Positions 45,280 to 55,858 of a DNA stretch of 64,000 nt are shown one piece after another (positions within the stretch are counted from its first letter, which is position 1; each line of letters opens with the position of its first letter). The translations under genes were made by a program, and so were the position numbers. Source of the stretch: Poa pratensis (taxonomy: Eukaryota; Streptophyta; Magnoliopsida; Poales; Poaceae); NCBI GenBank assembly GCA_947311845.1, contig CAMZMU010000062.1, positions 53,131,365 through 53,195,364 on the forward strand, given 5' to 3'. Below the pieces are notes generated by a model. The model ran no database searches. It worked only from the letters and a program-made list of their open reading frames with translations, and had not been told where the DNA came from.

Positions 45280-46856
45280 GGGCACCTCCAACGGCCCTCG
45301 CATATGGACAGCTAAAGCGGACCGATTTTGTCCGCTTTGGGCGGTCCCGGACCATTTTTGGGCCTCTGTCTTTTGCGGAGGAAGTGCCCCTAACGGCGCA
45401 GCGCATAACAAAAGAGGACACGAATAAAAATTAATATTACATAGGGCCCAGTGGCCAGTAGTTCGATAGGGCCCAGTGGCCAGTGACAGAAGGACAAAAA
45501 AAAAAGCTCATGCTATGGCTCTACGTCGGGATAGGCGGCGCCGGCGTCGTCGGAGGGGCAAAATGGGCGGCGGCGGCTCCGGCCTGTTGGCGTTGCTGGC
45601 GTCCTACTCATCCTCGTCGTCGGAGGGGTCGAGGATGATGTATGGAGGCACGGCGTACAGCCACGCCGGTGGCGCCGCGGGTGGAGGCGTGGCCGGCGCC
45701 ACGGGTGCCTGTGGCCATGCCAGTGGGGGCACGTACGCCTGGCCCTCGCCGTGCTCTGGCCACGGTGACCAGGGCACCTGCCAGCGCGCGCGTTCCTCCT
45801 CCATGCGGGCGCGGTTGGCCGCATCCTCGGCGGACGCACGGAGAGCAGCCGCCAGGTCGGGCCAGCGCCCGAGCTCCTCCAGCTCGGAGTCCTCCATGGC
45901 CTTCTTGAGCTGCTCGTCCTCGTCCTCCTCGACCTCCATCTTCACAGGAGGGTCGACGCCGCCGTCCTCGGACTCACAGTCCAAGTCCTCCTCCTCCGGC
46001 TCGGCGTAGTCCTCCGGCAGCGTCGCCGCGAACGCGAGCCGGCGCCGGTGGTTGTGCTCGAGCTCGAACCACCGGTCCCAGAGCTCCGAGTTCATGGCGT
46101 ACGCCGGGTCGTAGAGGAGATCGGGGGGCAGCAGAGCCGGAGGATCTCCTCCGTGCGCTCACGGCCGGAGCGCGGCACTGGAGTCACGGGGACACGGAGG
46201 CGGTTGAGATGCCACCCCTCGGGGAGGTGGACATCGCCCCACGGCAGCGGCTGCCGCCTCTCCCAGTAGATCTGGGCCACCTCCAGCGAGACAGGTGCGC
46301 GGCGCGCCCGGCGGCGCGCGTTGCGAGCGGCGCAGGCGGCCTCCGCATCGGCCGCGGCGGCGGGAGCGCGGCGTGGAGGCACGGGGACAGCACGGCTTGG
46401 CGGCACGGGCATAGCGCGCCGTGGCGGCAGGCCACGAGAGCTCGAGGCCTCGTGGTTGTTCCGGCCGCCCTTCCACGAGGCCCAGAAGGGCTTCTTCATC
46501 GCCGGCGAGTGGGAGTGGCGGTGGCGCTGGCTAGGGTTTGCGTCGGCCGGCGAGTGGGACTGGGCAGTGGGAATGGATAGCGATGGGCGGCCACCCACCC
46601 ACGACCCACCCCATTTAATATGACCAGGCGAAGCGGCCGCTCTCCCTGGCGCGTGGGCCAGGGGCGGACATAGGGAGGACACGCGATGTGTCCTCGCCTC
46701 CCCAAACTTGGACCAAACTTGGGCCAGGTTTGGTCCAGTTTGGCTGTCCGCGCGGACAAGTGTCCATATGCGGCGGCCCGTTGGAGGGCCTGTTTTGTCC
46801 GTTCGGACAAATTCGGACAGGCCAGGCAGGGATGCGGAGGGCCGTTGGAGGTGCCC
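45280..46856. mobile_element. PIF/Harbinger-type element with ORF, 1577 bp
   Basis: TIRs GGGCACCTCCAACGGCCCTC / GAGGGCCGTTGGAGGTGCCC are flanked by TTA duplications (45277-45279 and 46857-46859). Subterminal TTTGTCCG / CGGACAAA motifs recur at both ends. It encodes no transposase but carries a minus-strand gene-like frame (45604-46499), so it is non-autonomous with cargo or a family-specific gene. Confidence 0.85.
45604..46499 (-). pseudogene. Unfamiliar basic/acidic protein carried by the PIF element
   Basis: About 298 codons, split by a 1-nt frameshift near 46130. The first part (ATG at 46499) runs MKKPFWASWKGGRNN, then a Pro/Arg-rich stretch, then an Ala/Arg helix (AAACAARNARRRARRAP-like), then VAQIYWERRQPLPWGDVHLP and GWHLNRLRVPVTPVPRSG. 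The second part contains MNSELWDRWFELEHNHRRRL, an acidic block (EVEEDEDEQLKKAMEDSELE) and a Pro-rich tail ending LDPSDDEDE. Function unknown. Charge segregation and conserved Trp/Tyr-rich spots suggest it was once a real protein. It resembles hypothetical proteins repeatedly annotated in grass genomes (memory, not searched). Confidence 0.6.
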
Positions 46857-46996
46857 TTAACGTGCAAGAACGAACACACTAGCAGACAACAACGCCCCTA
46901 TGTGTAAAGCAATTTTAGGAAGTGCCCCATTGCAGAAAACTGGCCGGCTGCGAGTTGGACTCCACTTGACTCTTCATGCATCTGGGCTCCCCGTAA

Positions 46997-47873
46997 GAGC
47001 ATCTCCAGTCGCGGCGCCCAAAGGCCGTCTGGACGTGCCATTTGGGCGCCCTCGATCCCCACTCGCGACGCCCAAATTAAAAAATTTAAATTTAAACTTC
47101 GGCGGATTTCATTCAAATTTTAGGAAAATTTACAGAGATTTGAACGAAATTTAAAAAAACTTAAAACTAAACCTAATCTAATGGCGCCCGTGGCGGCGCC
47201 TGAAGGCGGCGTAGGGGTGCTCACCGCCGTCCTCCTCCTCCTTCACGCCGCCGCTGCTCCACGCGCCGCCGGTCCACGCGCCGCCGTCGTCCTCCTCCTT
47301 GACGCGGCTCGGTCCTGGGCCGTCGTCGACGGTGAGGTCGAAGAAGGGCGCGCCCTTCTCCTTGGCGGCCTCGCGCGCCGACCAGGTTTTCGAGTGGAGA
47401 AGGAGCGGCGAGGTGAGGGAGAGAGAACGGAGAGGGCGAGAGTGGCGATGAGTGGAGGCCGGCGCGTGCCTTTTATGGCGGCAGGAGAGCGGTGGCATTA
47501 ACGCCGCTCGCCTCGAAAAGGCGCGCCGCATTCACTCCGGCGAGCAGAGGATGCGACGCTCACTGGCCGCCCGCCGGCCGTGAAAACGAGGCGTCGCCAC
47601 ACGGCACGCGCCTTTGACGACGCCTTTGACCATGGCCGGGCGTGGCCGTGTCACTGCCAGGCGTGGCCCGCGCGTCGGAGGCGTGCGTTTCCTTCCGTCC
47701 GGGGCCGCCCCAAGCCTCCCCAAGTTGAGGGCGTCGGCTGGGCGTGCCGGACACAAAACTGGGCCGCGCCGGACCGAATTCGTGTTTGGGCGCCGCGAGT
47801 GTGCGCGATTTTGTGTCCGGCACGCCCCAAACGGCTTTGGGCGGCCGTTTGGGCGCCCCGACTGGAGATGCTC
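46997..47873. mobile_element. PIF/Harbinger-type element, 877 bp
   Basis: TIRs GAGCATCTCCAGTCG(C/G)GGCGCCC at both ends, flanked by TAA (46994-46996 and 47874-47876). GC-rich with repeated TTTGGGCG/CGCCCAAA subterminal motifs. No transposase; a short minus-strand frame lies inside. Confidence 0.87.
47178..47531 (-). CDS. Hypothetical 117-aa ORF inside PIF element
   Basis: Basic N-terminus followed by SAREAAKEKGAPFFDLTVDD, then GPSRVKEEDDGG and GGVKEEEDGG acidic repeats, ending RRRHGRH. No known domain. The acidic KEE/EDD style recalls the cargo ORF of the neighbouring element, but similarity was not established. It could be the truncated end of a longer family protein, or non-functional. Confidence 0.4.
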   Translation of the reverse strand: MRRAFSRRAALMPPLSCRHKRHAPASTHRHSRPLRSLSLTSPLLLHSKTWSAREAAKEKGAPFFDLTVDDGPGPSRVKEEDDGGAWTGGAWSSGGVKEEEDGGEHPYAAFRRRHGRH

Positions 47874-48010
47874 TAAAGATATATTCCTTGGTCCCGAAAA
47901 CTGCACGCTCGTAAAAATTTCGTCGATGTGGAGTGACAAAAAAATCCTAGGTCCAACGCCACATGTCAGCGACACATGTGAAGGAATTACATATTGTTTC
48001 ATGCACTAAC

Positions 48011-48202
48011 TGCGAACGGGAGAGATTGAGGGAAAACGCCACACAAGGGGCGATCGGCTCGTATTGATTTATAATACACGTACAAGTGCCTTGCAAGGCA
48101 AGGAAACAATCTAAACCTACCAAACCGATATACAGAGGGTCGGTTGGGGAGATTGTCTAACAAACCTGCCTAGCAAACTATACAAGGAAATATACTCTAA
48201 CA
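48011..48202 (-). repeat. Copia LTR (3' side, minus orientation)
   Basis: On the minus strand it reads TGTTAGAGTATATTTCC...CCCGTTCGCA. It differs from the other LTR at a few positions (e.g. CGAACGGG/CAAACGGG, GTCGGTTGG/GTCAGTTGG). Confidence 0.93.
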
Positions 48203-49063
48203 TCCCCGCAGTTTGAGCATCGGGAGGATGGACGCACAAACTGTAACGAAAATCCGAGAATAGCTGAGACGGTAAGCCTTTCGTCATGATGTCGGCGAAC
48301 TGTTGTGACGATGGCACATGAAGAACCCGTATCTGGCCGGGAGACACCTTTTCCCGGACGAAGTGGATGTCAATCTCGATATGCTTGGTGCGACGATGTT
48401 GCACAGGGTTCGACGCCATGTAGACAGCACTGACATTGTCGCAGAAGACAACGGTCGCAGCTCGGAGAGGATGATGAAGCTCCTGAAGAAGTTGCCGTAT
48501 CCAGCAACACTCGGTGACGGCGTGAGCAACAGCACGATATTCCACTTCAGCACTCGAGCGGGAAACAGTAGCTTGTCGCTTAGAGGACCATGACACGAGA
48601 TTGTCGCCGAGGTAGACGCAGTACCTGGATGTAGAGCGACGCGTATCCGGGCAGCCGGCCCAATCAGCGTCTGAGTACGCCGTGAGGATGTGGTAGAAGT
48701 CGCATGTAGGCGAAGACCGAGCTCCAGAGTTCCCTTGATGTACCGAAGAATCCTCTTCACCAGATTGAGATGAGGCTCACGCGGCGCATGCATGTACAAG
48801 CAAGCTTGCTGGACGGCATGAGCAATGTCGGGGCGAGTCAAGGTGGAGTACTGCAGCGCGCCCGCGAAGCTCCTGTACTCTATAGGATCAGAAACGAGAG
48901 GACCCTCATCCGCGGAGAGCGTGCACCTGGTGTTGATCGGCGTGGCACATGGATTGCACTCCTGCATGCCTGCACGCTGGAGGAGATCAACGGCATACTG
49001 CCGCTGTGAGAGAAGCATCCCGGTCTTGAGGCGAGTGACGGAGACGCCGAGGAAGTACGACAG
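48117..49063 (-). pseudogene. Copia RT C-terminus and RNase H
   Basis: Continues the RT interrupted at 49064-49068/55854. From 49063 downward it reads ALSYFLGVSVTRLKTGMLLS, then QYAVDLLQRAGM, CTLSADEGPL, STLTRPDIAHAVQQACLYMH and RILRYIKGTLELGL. RNase H follows: MSWSSKRQATVSRSSAEVEY, then CDNVSAVYMASNPVQHRRTK and ADIMTKGLPSQLF. A frameshift near 48600-48650 separates the two parts. Confidence 0.88.
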
Positions 49064-49068
49064 GGCAC

Positions 49069-50712
49069 TGGTGGCTCTAAGTTGACGAGGGAATATCTCC
49101 CCGGCAACAGTGCCAGAAACAATGCTTGTACGTCACACGTCAGTTGGGAACCCCAAGAGGAAGGTATGATGAGTGCAGCAAGTTTTCCCTCAGTATGAAA
49201 CCAAGGTTTAATCGAACCAGTAGGAAAACGAGGTTTGCTTCGAAGGTGTTGGTGAAGGAGTGTAGTGCGGCGCAACACCAGGGATTCCGGTGCCAACGTG
49301 GAACCTGCACAACACAATCAAATTACTTTGCCCCAACTTAACAGTGAGGTTGTCAATCTCACCGGCTTGCTGAAAACAAAGGGTTAAACGTATCGAATGG
49401 AAATGATGTTTGTTTGCATAAAACAGTAGAGAACAATGATTGCAGTAGATTGTATTTCAGATGTAAAAGAATGGACCGGGGTCCACAGTTCACTAGTGGT
49501 GTCTCTCCAATAAGATAACTAACATGCTGGGTAAACAAATTACAGCTGGGCAATTGACAATTGATAAGTGCATATAACATGCATGTGTGAGCTGTGGTGT
49601 CTACTATGAGATTCATTTGGGCATTACGACAAAGTACATAGACCGCTATCCAGCATGCATCTATGCCTAAATAGTCCACTTTCCGGTTAACATCCGTACC
49701 CCTTCCAGTATTAAGTTGCAAGCAACAGACAATTGCATTAAGTAATGTGCGTAATGTAAACAATACATTCATCCTTGAATAAAGCATTGCTGTTTTACCC
49801 CTAGTGGCAACAACACATCTACAACCTTAGAACTTGCTGTCACTATCCCAGGTTAAATAGAGGTTGAACCCAACTATCATGCATAAATACCCCCTCTTGG
49901 AGTTACAAGTATTCACTGGCCAAGGCTTCAACAAGTAACGGAGAGCATGCAAGATCACAAATGACATAGACATGATAATATAATATTCAGCTCCACATAG
50001 GTATCAATATAAGTCAGATCCCAGCAAACACAACATGTAGCATTACAATAAGATGATCTTGATCATGATAGGCAGCTCACAAGATCTAAACATGATGGCA
50101 CAAGTGGAGAAGACAACCATCTAGCTACTGCTATGGACCCATAGTCCAAGGATGAACTACTCACGCATCACTCCGGAGGCGGGCATGGCGATGTAGAGCC
50201 CTCCGGTGATGATTCCCCTCTCCGGCAGGGTGCCGGGAAGAGCTTCAGAACCCCCCGAGTTAGGGTTGACGACGGCGGCGGCAGCGAATATGTTCTGGAT
50301 GAAAGGCTCGGTGTTTTAGGGTTTTCACGTCTCGGGGAATAAATAGGCGAAGGGGCGATGTCGGCGGACCCCCGAGGGGCCCAAACCACAGGCGGCGCGG
50401 CTGGGCCCACTGCCGCGCCGCCAGGTGGTTTGGCCACCTCGTGGCTCTCCTTCGTCTCTCCTTCGGACTCCGTGTACGTGCTGGAAAAATAGGGACTGGC
50501 CTTTTGTTTCGTGCAATTCCGAGAATATTTCCAGAAGTAACTTTCTGAAACCAAAAACAGCAGAAAACAGGGAACTGGCACTGTGGCATCTTGTTAATAG
50601 GTTAGTCCCAGAAAATGCATAAAAGTGATACGAAGTGTATATAAAACATGTAGCAAATGGTATAATATAAGCATGGAACAGCAGAAATTATGGATACGTT
50701 GGAGACGTATCA
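49069..50712 (-). repeat. LTR of nested element (3' in its orientation)
   Basis: Near-identical to 54211-55853. By eye only about seven small indels separate them, with no substitutions seen. Confidence 0.95.
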
Positions 50713-53369
50713 AGCATCCCCAAGCTTAGTTCTACTCGTCCTCGAGTAGGTAAAACGATAACAACAAATAATTTCTGAGGAGACATGCTTTCACACAATC
50801 TTGATCAATATATTGCAAGGCTCATGTCATGAATGAAGTGACTCAAAGCAATGATCTATAGTTTGCTAACAAATAGATAAAGAGTAAACAATGAATCATA
50901 TAAGCAAAAACTTTTCATGAATAGTACTTTCAAGACAAGCATCAAAAAGTTTTGCATAAGAGGTAACTCATAAAGCAATAGATTCAAAGTAAAAGGCATT
51001 GAAGCAACACAAAGGATGATTAAGTTTCAGCATTTGCTTTCAACTTGTAACATGTATATCTCATGGATAGTTGTCAACATAAAGCAATATAACAAGTGCA
51101 ATAAGTAAATATGTAAGAATCAATGCACACAAAGTTGACACAAGTGTTTGCTTCTAAGATAGAAAGGAGTAGGTAAACTGACTCAACATAAAGTAAAAGA
51201 TAGGCCCTTCGCAGAGGGAAGCAGGGATTAAATCATGTGCTAGAGCTTTTTAAGTTTTCGAAAGCATATAGAGAGCACAAAATAAGTATTTGAGAGGTGT
51301 TTGTTGTTGTCAACGAATGGTAGTGGGCACTCTAACCCCCTTGTCAACCAGACTTTCAAAGAGCGGCTCCCATGAAGGACGTTATCTCTACCAGCAAGGT
51401 AGATCATCCCTCTTCTCTTTTGTTTACACATGTATTTTAGTTTCTTTATAGATGACACTCCTCCCAACCTTTTGCTTACACAAGCCATGGCTAACCGAAT
51501 CCTCGGGTGCCTTCCAACATTCACATACCATGGAGGAGTGTCTATTGCAAAATTAAGTTGCTTACTGATAAATCAGGGCAAAACATGTGAAGAGAATTAT
51601 TAATGAAAGTTGTAATTAATTGGGGCTGGGCACCCCGTTGCCAGCTCTTTTTGCAAATTATTGGATAAGCGGATGTATATGCCACTAGTCCATTGGTGAA
51701 AGTCTGTCAGAAGTAAATGACAAGATTGAAAGATAAAACACCACATACTTCCTCATGAGCTATAAAACATTGACACAAATAAGGAGTAATAAAGTTTTGA
51801 ATAGTTTAAAGGTAGCACATGAAATATTTACTTGGAATGGCAGGAAATACCACATAGTAGGTAGGTATGGTGGACACAAATGGCATGGGTTTTGGCTCAA
51901 GTTTTGGATGCACGAGAAGCATTCCCTCTCAGTACAGAGTTTAGGCTAGCAAGGTTGTTTGAAGCAAACACAAGTATAAACCGGTACAGCAAGAATCACA
52001 TAAAAACATATTGCAAGTATTATAAGACTCTACACTGTCTTCCTTGTTGCTCAAACATTTTACCAGAAAATATCTAGACCTTAGAGAGAACAAATATGCA
52101 TCCCAAGTCTCAACAAGCTCTACGGTAGTTCTCCACTACTAGGCTTTAACTACATGATGCAAGAGCTTAAACATGATCTACTTGAGAGCTCAAAACAATT
52201 GCAAAGCATCAAATCAAAACAAGACAATGATCTACAAGAATGCATATGTCTTTTCCAATACCAACTACTACATGTAGCATTTTCTTTCTTCCAAACAAAC
52301 ACCAATAATTTATTTAAACATAAACTCTCCAAATGATAATATAATGCAGCAAGAGAGTATTTATAAACAAGTGCTAACAGCTCGAAGAGATGCATGAAAA
52401 ACAGGAGCTAAAAGCACTGCAGTAGCTAGTTAAGAATACTCAACAAATATAAGTGAAGAACATGAGTATTCACATGAAAAAGCGGAGCGTGTCTCTCTCC
52501 CACACAAGGATTGCTAGGATCCGAATTTATTCAAACAAAAACAAAAATAAAAACACACAGACGCTCCAAGTAAAGCGCATAAGATGTGAAAGAATTAAAA
52601 TATAGTTTCACTAGAGATGACCTGATAAGTTTGTTGATGAAGAAGGGGATGCCTTGGGCATCCCCAAGCTTAGACGCTTGAGTCTCTCTGAATATGGTTG
52701 GGATGAACCACGGGGGCATCCCCAAGCTTAGGCTTTTCACTCTTCTTGATCACATAATATCACCCTTCTCGCTTGATCCTTGAAAACTTCCTTCACACCA
52801 AACTCAAGACAGTTCTCATTAGAGGGTTAGTGCATAATCAAAAATTCTCATATTCTGTAATGATACAATCAATCCCAAAGCTTCTGGACATTAGCTACAG
52901 CCACCAATGCTTTGTGGAGCAAAGAAATCCACACAAACACAGTAAAAGAGCGAATGCAAAACAAAAGGCAGAATCTGTCAAAAACAGAACAGTCTGGAAT
53001 GACGAATTTTTTCGAGGCACTTAAGTTGCTCAGATGGATCTGGCCTAAAATAATGAAAGTTGCGTACATATCTCAGGAATATGCGTGATTTTTCTCAGAA
53101 TTTTTTGAATTTTCTACAGGGAGATAAGCTCAAATCCGTGACAGCTAAAAATCTGTCACTGCGCAGAAATCCAAATCTTGCATCAACTTTCAATATAGAA
53201 CTTTACTTGGCACAACATTGCGATAAAATAAAGATACAAAGGAGTTGCTACAGAAGTAACAAAACTCCTTGACTCAAAGAAAACAAAAATAACAGCAAAT
53301 AAAAACGATGGGTTGTCTCCCATAAGCGCTTTTCTTTAACGCCTTTCAGCTAGGCGCAGAAAGTGAAAA
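50713..53369 (-). other. Non-coding interior of nested LTR element
   Basis: AT-rich with no protein domain in any frame. It contains three copies of GCATCCCCAAGCTTAG (50714-50729, 52658-52673 and 52716-52731), the complement of the element's purine tract. At 52645-52665 there is a perfect 9-bp-stem hairpin (GGGGATGCC, loop TTG, GGCATCCCC). Confidence 0.8.
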
Positions 53370-53978
53370 TCAAGTGTTGTCAAGAGAAGAAGCATCAACG
53401 GAGAGTTTAGAAGTTTTCTCAACGATGCATTGCACTTTATCTATGTAAGTTTCAGAAACTCCCCTTTCATTACTTTTAGGTAAACTATCCTCATCAAATA
53501 AATTTTCAGGCACAATCCAATTAAAGTTCTTTTCTAGTGCCTCATGCATTCCTGCAATCTTAAAAGGAATTGGTATTTTATTCTCTCCTTCATAACTAGT
53601 TTCTTTAGTGTACTTGGATCTTTCCTTCTCTAATTTTTCAAGTATATTGGCGATATCAATGTAATAACCAAGCATCCTATATCGCATAAAAACTTTTCTA
53701 GCTTCACTAGCTACATCTCCAAATTCTTTGAGAAGGGTTTCTAAAACAAAATCCTTCTTTTCCCCCTCTTCCATATCATGAAGTCTAAGAAACATATGCT
53801 GCATTATAGGGTTAAGGTTAACAAACCTAGCTTCAAGCATGTGGACTAAGGAGGCAGCAGCAATTTCATAATTAGGGGCAAGTTCTACCAAGGATCTATC
53901 TTCAAAATCTTTCAGCTTGCTAACATGACTAAAAAATTCTTCAATGTTGTCTCTTCCAATGATAGACCCACTACCCAC
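53370..53978 (-). CDS. 202-aa family-specific protein of nested LTR element
   Basis: Intact frame with ATG at 53978, opening MGSGSIIGRDNIEEFFSHVS. Predominantly charged and helical, with motifs LVELAPNYEIAAASLVHMLE, MFLRLHDMEEGEKKDFVLET and YIDIANILEKLEKERSKY. No zinc knuckle or protease signature. I recall nearly the same protein annotated many times in Triticeae, always within such elements, so it is element-encoded. Its place just after the 5' LTR and PBS is that of a gag, but gag homology is not evident. Function unknown. Confidence 0.8.
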   Translation of the reverse strand: MGSGSIIGRDNIEEFFSHVSKLKDFEDRSLVELAPNYEIAAASLVHMLEARFVNLNPIMQHMFLRLHDMEEGEKKDFVLETLLKEFGDVASEARKVFMRYRMLGYYIDIANILEKLEKERSKYTKETSYEGENKIPIPFKIAGMHEALEKNFNWIVPENLFDEDSLPKSNERGVSETYIDKVQCIVEKTSKLSVDASSLDNT

Positions 53979-54210
53979 AGATATTTCTTTTAAAGTGTAC
54001 TTAGGGAGAGCATGATGAAATAATAAAAACTAAACAGAAAATAAACTAGATGCAAGTAACTAATTTTTTTGTGTTTTTGATAAAGAGAGCAAACAAGACT
54101 AAATAAAAATAAACTAAGCAAGACAAATAACAAAGTAAAGAGATTGGGTGTGAGAGACTCCCCTTGCAGAAGCAATTCGTTTTCCCCGGCAACGGCGCCA
54201 GAAAACGTGT

Positions 54211-55853
54211 TGGTGGCTCTAGTTGACGAGGGAATATCTCCGGCAACAGTGCCAGAAACAATGCTTGTACGTCACACGTCAGTTGGGAACCCCAAGAGGA
54301 AGGTATGATGAGTGCAGCAGTAAGTTTTCCCTCAGTATGAAACCAAGGTTTAATCGAACCAGTAGGAAAACGAGGTTTGCTTCGAAGGTGTTGGTGAAGG
54401 AGTGTAGTGCGGCGCAACACCAGGGATTCCGGTGCCAACGTGGAACCTGCACAACACAATCAAATTACTTTGCCCCAACTTAACAGTGAGGTTGTCAATC
54501 TCACCGGCTTGCTGAAAACAAAGGGTTAAACGTATCGAATGGAAATGATGTTTGTTTGCATAAAACAGTAGAGAACAATGATTGCAGTAGATTGTATTTC
54601 AGATGTAAAAGAATGGACCGGGGTCCACAGTTCACTAGTGGTGTCTCTCCAATAAGATAACTAACATGCTGGGTAAACAAATTACAGCTGGGCAATTGAC
54701 AATTGATAAGTGCATATAACATGCATGTGTGAGCTGTGGTGTCTACTATGAGATTCATTTGGGCATTACGACAAAGTACATAGACCGCTATCCAGCATGC
54801 ATCTATGCCTAAATAGTCCACTTTCCGGTTAACATCCGTACCCCTTCCAGTATTAAGTTGCAAGCAACAGACAATTGCATTAAGTAATGTGCGTAATGTA
54901 AACAATACATTCATCCTTGAATAAAGCATTGCTGTTTTACCCCTAGTGGCAACAACACATCTACAACCTTAGAACTTGCTGTCACTATCCCAGGTTAAAT
55001 AGAGGTTGAACCCAACTATCATGCATAAATACCCCCTCTTGGAGTTACAAGTATTCACTGGCCAAGGCTTCAACAAGTAACGGAGAGCATGCAAGATCAC
55101 AAATGACATAGACATGATAATATAATATTCAGCTCCACATAGGTATCAATATAAGTCAGATCCCAGCAAACACAACATGTAGCATTACAATAAGATGATC
55201 TTGATCATGATAGGCAGCTCACAAGATCTAAACATGATGGCACAAGTGGAGAAGACAACCATCTAGCTACTGCTATGGACCCATAGTCCAAGGATGAACT
55301 ACTCACGCATCACTCCGGAGGCGGGCATGGCGATGTAGAGCCCTCCGGTGATGATTCCCCTCTCCGGCAGGGTGCCGGGAAGAGCTTCAGAAACCCCCCG
55401 AGTTAGGGTTGACGACGGCGGCGGCAGCGAATATGTTCTGGATGAAAGGCTCGGTGTTTTAGGGTTTTCGTCTCGGGGAATAAATAGGCGAAGGGGCGAT
55501 GTCGGCGGACCCCCGAGGGGCCCAAACCACAGGCAGGCGCGGCTGGGCCCACTGCCGCGCCGCCAGGTGGTTTGGCCACCTCGTGGCTCTCTTCGTCTCT
55601 CCTTCGGACTCCGTGTACGTGCTGGAAAAATAGGGACTGGCCTTTTGTTTCGTGCAATTCCGAGAATATTTCCAGAAGTAACTTTCTGAAACCAAAAACA
55701 GCAGAAAACAGGGAACTGGCACTGTGGCATCTTGTTAATAGGTTAGTCCCAGAAAATGCATAAAAGTGATACGAAGTGTATATAAAACATGTAGCAAATG
55801 GTATAATATAAGCATGGAACAGCAGAAATTATGGATACGTTGGAGACGTATCA
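54211..55853 (-). repeat. LTR of nested element (5' in its orientation)
   Basis: Ends GTTGGAGACGTATCA on the + strand, followed by GGCAC. The 142-codon frame at 54501-54929 is identical to that at 49359-49787, showing LTR identity rather than a gene. Confidence 0.95.
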
Positions 55854-55858
55854 GGCAC

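Larger units (their letters stand above)
49069..55853 (-). mobile_element. Young non-autonomous LTR retrotransposon, 6.8 kb
   Basis: LTRs 49069-50712 and 54211-55853 (about 1.64 kb) have a perfect TSD GGCAC (49064-49068 and 55854-55858). On the minus strand it starts TGATACGTCTCCAACGTAT. The PBS-like TGGCGCCGTTGCCGGGG (complement, about 54184-54200) follows the 5' LTR after a short spacer. A purine tract with AAGCTTGGGGATGCT (50713-50727 complement) precedes the 3' LTR. The interior lacks protease, integrase and RT and has one family ORF. It sits inside the Copia RT between codons for MTDLG and ALSYF. The LTR start is one I know from Triticeae Gypsy-type elements, so a Gypsy affiliation is likely but unproven here. 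Confidence 0.93.

Noticed and set aside
46092..46682. Upstream ATG at 46682 as start of the PIF cargo gene
   Set aside because: The first ~60 codons lie in repetitive subterminal sequence; the ATG at 46499 gives the more protein-like N-terminus.
49359..54929. Two identical 142-codon minus-strand frames (49359-49787 and 54501-54929) that look like a duplicated gene
   Set aside because: They occupy the same position in the two LTRs of one retrotransposon; no domain and no independent gene structure.
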